Assembly: GCA_009840175.1 (NCBI GenBank)
Contig: VXOI01000009.1
Coordinates: forward strand, 1-34,293
From: Chloroflexota bacterium
GTDB taxonomy: Bacteria > Chloroflexota > Dehalococcoidia > Lucifugimonadales > UBA3495
Length of the DNA stretch: 34,293 bases
Direction of reading: 5' to 3'
Shown: positions 28,458 through 34,293 of the stretch, piece by piece
Layout: every line of letters starts with the position of its first letter
How positions within the stretch are numbered: the stretch's first letter is position 1
Notes under the pieces: generated by a model
Database searches by the model: none
What the model saw: only the letters and a program-made list of their open reading frames with translations
Told to the model about the DNA's origin: nothing
Program-made: the position numbers and the translations under genes

Positions 28458-29258
28458 TTAACTACGGCCGGCGGTATGTTCAACCCAACGAGCGGTGTAA
28501 TCCTGGATGATCGCCCAGATGATGCGGTTGATGTCCTGCATATTACTGATCCAGTCCCGCACGTGGTTGGCAGTCACAGAGGAGATGCTGGATTGACCCG
28601 TCAGGACCATGGTCGCAGTTGCCTGTTGGGCGTCGGTGGTCTCGAAAATGCTGTACAGGCTAGCAGCTCCGAAATGAACGAAGTCGGAATACCCCTGGTG
28701 CAATTCCCGAATCCATTCCGTGCCGGTGCGATCAACGATTGATCCCACCAGCACGGTGTCGAACATTCTCTTGCCATGTTTGTTTTTCATGCTTCTGGTG
28801 GAATGGCCTTCGAACCGCCTCTCGACGTATTGATTCGGCCCTCCTTCGTATTCAAGGGCAGCGTATAGCGTGAGCAGATGGTCCACGTGCATCCTGATCA
28901 GGGCCGGAGCTACGAAGTGGTTGTCCGCCCTCACCATATCGCAGAAAGCTTCGACTATGGCACACGCACGACGACTGGTCGCGTAAATCAGCGCATCATA
29001 CAGCGGCACTTCATTCCCCTCGGAAACAGCTACCAGTTCGTATAGGACCTGGGTGTACGTCGCGTGGGACTCCGACAGCTCAGTGAGCTGCTTTTCGACT
29101 TCAGAAAATTTCATTTGATCGACGTTCTCTTGCTGTGTAGAACAGGGTGCAACGTTTTGATGTACCAGGCAGACGGGTATCGAACCTAGAGCAAAACCTA
29201 ACACGATCCCGTCATCCCTTACGCTCATGAATCTGACCATACAACGCTCATCCGCCAC
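28458..29258 (-). CDS. Helical hypothetical protein, possibly HEPN/DUF5677-like
   Basis: 266 aa, mostly helical; ACAIVEAFCDMVR..., GYSDFVHFGAASLYSIFE resembles SxFVH-type HEPN-like helices; start uncertain (MKFSEVEK at 29115 is an alternative). Confidence 0.5.
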   Translation of the reverse strand: MADERCMVRFMSVRDDGIVLGFALGSIPVCLVHQNVAPCSTQQENVDQMKFSEVEKQLTELSESHATYTQVLYELVAVSEGNEVPLYDALIYATSRRACAIVEAFCDMVRADNHFVAPALIRMHVDHLLTLYAALEYEGGPNQYVERRFEGHSTRSMKNKHGKRMFDTVLVGSIVDRTGTEWIRELHQGYSDFVHFGAASLYSIFETTDAQQATATMVLTGQSSISSVTANHVRDWISNMQDINRIIWAIIQDYTARWVEHTAGRS

Positions 29259-30021
29259 CTTCTACAAGGACCACCATTTGCAGGCCGAACTGCGTCGTCA
29301 GGAGACGGTGTGTTTCGTTCAATACCGTTTCGATTTCGTCTACTTGATCTGGTTCTTGGAAAACTGGCCCCCTTGATTCACGTAGTCGCCTGATCAAGTT
29401 TTGTCGCAGTTCGCGGAAAAATTCCTCGTCAATGGTCCGTCTTTCGTTGACGGTCGCGTAATGATCTTCGGCGGAGAACTTACCCTCAAGTCTTATGGGC
29501 TCAGATTGCCACTGGGCTACTCGCTCTTCCGAGGTAAATGTCAAGTAGTGGCGCTCGTCGTGGTGGATCCTGGGAAGGTCCCTTACAGGTACCCAAATGC
29601 TGTTATCAGTTACGCGCTTCTGGAGAAACAGCTCGTCAAACTGTCCTTGCTTGTGGAACCTGGGCGCCGCGTAAATTACGTCTTCGTAGTCCTCAGCCAA
29701 GTCCTTGAGCAGATTATGCTGATCGGACTGATTCTGAGGCGTCACTCGGAAACGATAGTGTGGTGTACCGTACTGCCCCCAATGTAGAGCACGGCTACCC
29801 CGCATAAACTCAGACAATTTGAACTGAAAGAATTTTGGATGGCCTTGATAGCCCAATTTGAGATCCCACCCCCCGCCCTCTGTTCCCTCCTTTACTAAGC
29901 TCGGCAACTCAGGAGCAGCACCTAGGCCCGGGTGGCGGTTGATGTATTCGTGGGTAAAAGCGAGTCCGTAAGAGAACTCTGAGAACTCAGGCGTCATGGC
30001 AACCCTCACATGAGGAAGCAC
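29248..30021 (-). CDS. Hypothetical protein, possible PD-(D/E)xK-like nuclease
   Basis: GTEGGGWDLKLGYQGHPKFFQFKLSEF resembles D-Xn-(E/Q)xK; overlaps the downstream gene by 11 nt. Confidence 0.5.
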   Translation of the reverse strand: MLPHVRVAMTPEFSEFSYGLAFTHEYINRHPGLGAAPELPSLVKEGTEGGGWDLKLGYQGHPKFFQFKLSEFMRGSRALHWGQYGTPHYRFRVTPQNQSDQHNLLKDLAEDYEDVIYAAPRFHKQGQFDELFLQKRVTDNSIWVPVRDLPRIHHDERHYLTFTSEERVAQWQSEPIRLEGKFSAEDHYATVNERRTIDEEFFRELRQNLIRRLRESRGPVFQEPDQVDEIETVLNETHRLLTTQFGLQMVVLVEGGG

Positions 30022-30409
30022 TATCCCACCCTATGATAACAAAATGGCTCTCAGCCAACCGTCAGCTTCTGCCCTGTATCCGACGCTTTCTCGATCCGGT
30101 CAATAAACCGATGCAGCCCCATGACGTGTCAAACATAGGCATCGGCACCCGGCTTTCCCCATTTCTGGTTGTCTCGGGGAACAGAGTGGACAACTGCTCG
30201 ACGTTGAACGAGTCGCCCACCGGAAAGTCCACCAAACTGGAAACATCAAGGACCCGTCACATCAGAATCCCGGTGAGGGTGTCATCGGCCGTTCACCGGC
30301 CAATATCGCTTATTGGTCAGGCCCTCGCCGACAACAGCGGGCGTTTTTTCTTCAGGTGTGTGAGCTGCCAACCGGATTGGAGCGACGCGAACCCACGAAA
30401 CAAGTCTGT

Positions 30410-32806
30410 TCACCCAGTTCTCTGTCCCCCTTCCGGCGCATCCGGCTTTTCCATCCGGTACCCCACCCGTGGCTCGGCGAAGATGTAGGTGGGGTTGGCG
30501 GCGTCGTCCCCCAGCTTGCGCCGCAGGTGCTTCAGGTGGGTGCGCAGCGCCCGCAGGCTCCCCGGCTTGCCCGGACTCCACACCCGCCTGAGCAGCCGGT
30601 CATGGGTCACCACCCGCCCGGCCTCCACGGCCAGCGCCGCCAGCAGGTCGAACTCGATGGGGGTCAGCGCCGCCGGGCGTCCCGAGACCGTCACGCTGCG
30701 AGCGGCGTAGTCGATGGTCAGGTCGCCCAGCGCGAAGGGCTCCGCCGGCGCCGGGAACTCGGGTTCCCCGACCCGACGCAGGGCCGCCCGCACCCGGGCC
30801 ACCAGCTCCGTGGGCGAGAAGGGCTTGGCGATGTAGTCGGCGGCCCCCTGCTCCAGGAGCCTGGCGACCACCTCGTCCCGGCCGTAGGCCGACAGGAAGA
30901 TCACCGGGATGCGGGAGACGGCAAAAAGGTCCCCCATCAGCTCCTCCCCATCGCGCTCCGGCAGCATCAGGTCCAGCAGGGCCAGGCGGGGGCAGTGTTC
31001 CGCCATCAGCGCCAGCGCCTCCTCCGGGTCTGCGGTCACCACCGGCCGGAAGCCGGCGGTGGAGAGGGCGTCCCGCACGGACCTGAGCGCCAGAGGATCG
31101 TCGTCCACCACCAGGACCGTTCCGGCGCATTGACCGTCTCCCGGGGAGCGGGCGGCGCGACGGGCCGGTTCCGTCTCCGGGACCACCGGCAGGGTGAAGG
31201 CGAACCTGGCCCCCAGGCCCGGCCCGTCGCTCTCGGCCCGGATGCGGCCCCCGTGGGCCTCCACGATGCCCTTGCAGATGGCCAACCCCAAGCCCGTGTT
31301 GCCACCCGAACCGGAACCGTCCATCTCTGTGCCGGAGAACCTGCGGAACAGGTGGGGCAGGTCCTCGGCGGGTATTCCCCGGCCCCGGTCGGCCACCGAG
31401 ACCTCGACGTGGCCGGCCTCCCGCACGGCGGACACCCGGATGACCGAGTCCCCCGGGGAGTGCCGGGCCGCGTTGGACAGCAGGTTGCCGATGACCTGGA
31501 CGATGCGCTGCCGGTCGGCCAGCACCAGAGGCAGGTCCGGCTCCAACTCCATAGCCAGATGGTTCCGGCCGCCGGAGCTGGCGAAGACGTTCCGGGCCCG
31601 GTCCACCAGCGTGGCCACCTCCGCCGGCTCCGGGTCCACCGGCAGCGTGCCCGTCTCGATGCGGGCCACGTCCAACAGGTCGCCGATGAGCTCCCGCATG
31701 TGGTCGGTCCGGTCGGCGATGATCCGGAAGAACTGGCGCATCTCGGCCGGGTCCAGCCCGCCGGCCGACTCCAGCAAGGTGGCGATGGAGCCCTTGACCG
31801 CGGCCAGGGGCATCCGCAGCTCGTGGCTGACCATGGCCAGGAACTCGGCCCGCAGCCGCTCCTGCTCCTCCAGGGGAGTCAGGTCCTGCATGGTGACCAC
31901 CACAGTTTCCACTTCCCCTTCCCCGGACGGAGCGCCGGTGCGGATGGGCGTGGCGTTGAGCAGCACTCTCACGCTCCTTCCGTCGGGGGCCGCCATGACG
32001 ATCTCCTCGGCCCGCACCGCCTCGGTGGAACCCAGCAACCGCGCGATGGGGAACTCCGCCAAGGAGAACTCGCTGCCGTCGGCGCGGCGCACGGTGATCA
32101 GCCCCAGCAGGTCCTCGGGCTGCTGGCCGGGGTCGCACAGGCCGTCGACGATCCGGCGGGCCTCCCGGTTGAAGGACACCGAGGCCCCGGTCTTCACGTC
32201 GAAGACCACCACGCCCACCGGGGAGATGTCGATGAGGGTCTCCAGGCCCGCCCGGGCACGCTGCTCCTCCCGGTGCCGGCGGGTGTTGGCGATGACCAGG
32301 GCCGCCTGGGAGGCGAACATCACCATGGTCTCCTCGTCTTCCTGAGTGAACTCCCGGCCCGGTTCGTCGCTGCCCACCAGGATGGTGCCTGACCGCGCGC
32401 CCTGGTGCAGTATTGGGGCCGCGATGAAGGCGGTGATGGTTACGGGGGATCGGAACTCCGCAAGGCCGATGGACCCGGTGAACTCCTCCAGCCGGCCCCA
32501 CCGCAGCGGTCCCGTAAGGGCGTTCAGGTACTCGAAGAACACCTGGCCCTGGGGGGTCTGCCACAGCCGCTCCACGTCGCCGGGTTCGAAGCCCAGGACC
32601 AGGTGGTCCTCCACCCGGCCCGCATCGTCCAGGGTGATGATGGCGGCGTAGGGCGCGTCGGTCAGGGACCGGGCGCTGTCCATCACGGCTCGCAGCGCCG
32701 TGTCCACGTCCAGGCTCTCGTTGATGCGGAGACTGGCCGCGCTCAGGCGGGAGAGGCGGTCTCCCGGCGGCTCCGTTCCCCGATACGGCTGGCCCTCATT
32801 CTCCAA
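30410..32806 (-). CDS. All-in-one sensor: GAF-PAS-HisKA-HATPase-REC-winged-helix DNA-binding protein
   Basis: MVSHELRMPLAAVKGS (H-box), NLLSNAARHSP, GLGLAICKGIV; VLVVDDDPLAL...LLDLMLPERDG...IAKPFSP (REC); LTPIEFDLLAALAVEAGRVVTHDRLLRRVWSPG...LRRKLGDD...VGYRM (OmpR wHTH). Confidence 0.95.
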   Translation of the reverse strand: MENEGQPYRGTEPPGDRLSRLSAASLRINESLDVDTALRAVMDSARSLTDAPYAAIITLDDAGRVEDHLVLGFEPGDVERLWQTPQGQVFFEYLNALTGPLRWGRLEEFTGSIGLAEFRSPVTITAFIAAPILHQGARSGTILVGSDEPGREFTQEDEETMVMFASQAALVIANTRRHREEQRARAGLETLIDISPVGVVVFDVKTGASVSFNREARRIVDGLCDPGQQPEDLLGLITVRRADGSEFSLAEFPIARLLGSTEAVRAEEIVMAAPDGRSVRVLLNATPIRTGAPSGEGEVETVVVTMQDLTPLEEQERLRAEFLAMVSHELRMPLAAVKGSIATLLESAGGLDPAEMRQFFRIIADRTDHMRELIGDLLDVARIETGTLPVDPEPAEVATLVDRARNVFASSGGRNHLAMELEPDLPLVLADRQRIVQVIGNLLSNAARHSPGDSVIRVSAVREAGHVEVSVADRGRGIPAEDLPHLFRRFSGTEMDGSGSGGNTGLGLAICKGIVEAHGGRIRAESDGPGLGARFAFTLPVVPETEPARRAARSPGDGQCAGTVLVVDDDPLALRSVRDALSTAGFRPVVTADPEEALALMAEHCPRLALLDLMLPERDGEELMGDLFAVSRIPVIFLSAYGRDEVVARLLEQGAADYIAKPFSPTELVARVRAALRRVGEPEFPAPAEPFALGDLTIDYAARSVTVSGRPAALTPIEFDLLAALAVEAGRVVTHDRLLRRVWSPGKPGSLRALRTHLKHLRRKLGDDAANPTYIFAEPRVGYRMEKPDAPEGGQRTG

Positions 32807-32884
32807 CTTGCGACCTCCCTGGGGGTTCTGGGGTGGCTGGCCCGAGAGGGCTTGATTGGGCCAATTCTAGCAAATTGGGCCAAA

Positions 32885-32933
32885 GTTCACCATGAGCTCA
32901 CTGAAATGGGAGCTAACTTCACCCCTAGTTCAT
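32885..32933. promoter_or_regulatory. Candidate OmpR/PhoB-type operator: GTTCAC/GCTCAC and CTTCAC/GTTCAT half-sites with 11-bp spacing
   Basis: Half-sites start at 32885, 32896, 32917 and 32928, i.e. two 11-bp-spaced pairs 21 bp apart, ~80-130 bp upstream of the wHTH regulator start. Confidence 0.4.
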
Positions 32934-33175
32934 GCATAAATCCCTAAAATCTTTGCACGACGCCTATGGAACTTTTTGTCCACGGGTACTTGGTCTTCGA
33001 GGACCCGGCGAACCCCGTGGCATTCCCAATGGCCGACGGAGAAACGCCATTACAAGGAGGATCCGGCAACCATGTTCAGCGGTAGAGGGAAGATGACCCA
33101 CCCGCGCCGCCCGTCGAGGGTGGCTATGCCCGTTACTCTCCTGTCAGGCCCCCCGACGTTGGGGGTTCAACTCTG

Positions 33176-33376
33176 ATGCTGGCCGCGTCGTGGCGACGGC
33201 TCCCCGCTCGCCTGCTGCCGGCCCTGGCCGCTGCCCTGCTGTGGCCGCCGCATCAACAGAAACAAACTCTCCCCGTACAACAGCATTATCACACGACCAC
33301 AACGGAAACGACATTGACTGCAGACATAGCGGGATCCGGGACCAGATCGGACACGGTGTGGTTGGCTTTAGCGTAA
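33176..33376 (+). CDS. Possible short exported protein (66 aa)
   Basis: MLAASWRRLPARLLPALAAALLW signal-peptide-like start; ATG overlaps the stop of a preceding 34-codon ORF (33072-33176) that has an AAGGAGG upstream. Confidence 0.35.
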   Translation: MLAASWRRLPARLLPALAAALLWPPHQQKQTLPVQQHYHTTTTETTLTADIAGSGTRSDTVWLALA

Positions 33377-33475
33377 ACACCGGAGATGAACCGAAACCGG
33401 GTCAGAAAGAAGGCGCCTGGCACACCGCACCAAGGCACGCGAACGCACCGGAAACTCGAACAAGGAAGGGCTCTG

Positions 33476-34204
33476 ATGACATCGATCAAATCTCACGCAC
33501 CGGCTTTCAACTTCAAGGGTAGGACCTTGACTCTGGCCGCGTTTATGGTGGCGCTCATGGCCGCCGTTCTATGGGTTCCCGGCAACCATTCAAGCGCCAA
33601 TAACGCCATCGTTGTGAACCTAGAGGTAGAGCAAGGATACGAGAGCGCCCTTCTCACCTGGAACGACCTGAGCAAACACACCGATATCGCTGGCTTCCAG
33701 TACAGATACCATAATCCGAACCACGCCCGTGGCTGGACCGACATACCCAACAGCAACCGTTACAGTACCGTCTACAAGGTACAGGGTCTGAATCCCAGAA
33801 GTAATTACTCGTTCAAATTGCGGGCGGTGGATGAGTCCGGCAAACTGGTAGGACATCAGTCGGACGACATATACGTGGACATTCCAGATGTCCTAAATTT
33901 GACAGGCGTGGCTGGCGACGGTCACGTTGTGCTGGATTGGACCGGGGATTCACAATATGAGCCGGACCGGGATGGCGCTGTTTTCTGGTACCGGGTCAGG
34001 ACCGGCGCCACCAGCACGTACCCTGAAGGGTGGAAATCGTTGGACCCGCGCAAGCGTCGTATCGAAGGTCTATCCAACGGCACCGGTTACGCTTTTCAAG
34101 TGCAAGAAGGGTCACGCGATTACGCCAACGCCATATCCAACGAATGGGTGGGCTGGCCGGAAGACACGACGCCACCGACCGTCGATACAATAACGAACCA
34201 GAAA
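33476..34204 (+). CDS. Secreted fibronectin type III repeat protein, 3' end lost to adapter sequence
   Basis: AAGGAAGG RBS before MTSIKSHAPAF; signal-like GRTLTLAAFMVALMAAVLWVPG; two FN3-like repeats (YESALLTWNDL...GFQYRYH...YKVQGLNPRSNYSFKLRAVDESG; GHVVLDWTGD...WYRVRTG...IEGLSNGTGYAFQVQ). Confidence 0.75.
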
Positions 34205-34293
34205 CTTATACACATCTGACGCTGCCGACGATCTTACCCGTGTATATCTCGGTCGTCGCCGTATCATTAAAAAAAAAATCGGGCGGGGGGGTG
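34205..34293. other. Illumina Nextera adapter read-through plus poly-A/poly-G (sequencing artefact)
   Basis: CTTATACACATCT + GACGCTGCCGACGA + 8-nt index TCTTACCC + GTGTATATCTCGGTCGTCGCCGTATCATT + A10 + G-rich tail matches the reverse-complemented Nextera i5 adapter with two mismatches. Confidence 0.95.

Noticed and set aside
30356-32392. 678-aa plus-strand ORF and 654-aa minus-strand ORF (30600-32564) overlapping the sensor gene
   Set aside because: High-GC shadow frames of the clear GAF-PAS-HK-REC-wHTH protein; Gly/Arg/Pro-rich, low-complexity translations without domain motifs.
34205-34268. Possible terminator/att site after the FN3 gene
   Set aside because: Sequence matches Nextera adapter structure rather than genomic regulatory DNA.
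1-34293. CRISPR arrays, tRNA and rRNA genes
   Set aside because: No regularly spaced identical repeats, no cas genes and no tRNA T-loop/acceptor pairing found by eye.

Overview
The window is a dense bacterial anti-phage defence and accessory island. Most genes are on the minus strand, in tightly packed and often overlapping operons. From left to right it holds: two tail-to-tail fragments of a serine recombinase; a truncated duplicate of a response-regulator gene; a 3-gene module (66-aa protein, Rad50/SMC-like ATPase, divergent nuclease-like protein); a DUF262/DUF1524 GmrSD-like protein; a Pycsar-like pair (nucleotide cyclase plus PycTM-like membrane effector); an m5C DNA methyltransferase fused to a Mig/MutY-type mismatch glycosylase; a double-GHKL kinase-like protein with a response regulator; a TIR/deoxyribosyltransferase-like protein; a 6-gene Type I R-M operon (hsdM, HExxH peptidase, AlbA_2 ATPase, MNT-HsdS fusion, HEPN protein, hsdR); a frameshifted gene remnant; a 2-gene nuclease-like/HEPN-like module; a GAF-PAS-HK-REC-wHTH all-in-one regulator; and a secreted fibronectin-III protein. 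The last ~90 bp are Nextera adapter read-through with poly-A/poly-G, not genome. The most interesting candidate is the HEPN/MNT toxin-antitoxin pair built into a Type I R-M operon, with the MNT domain fused to HsdS and a zincin peptidase in the same operon. All family calls were made by eye from motifs; no database search was run.
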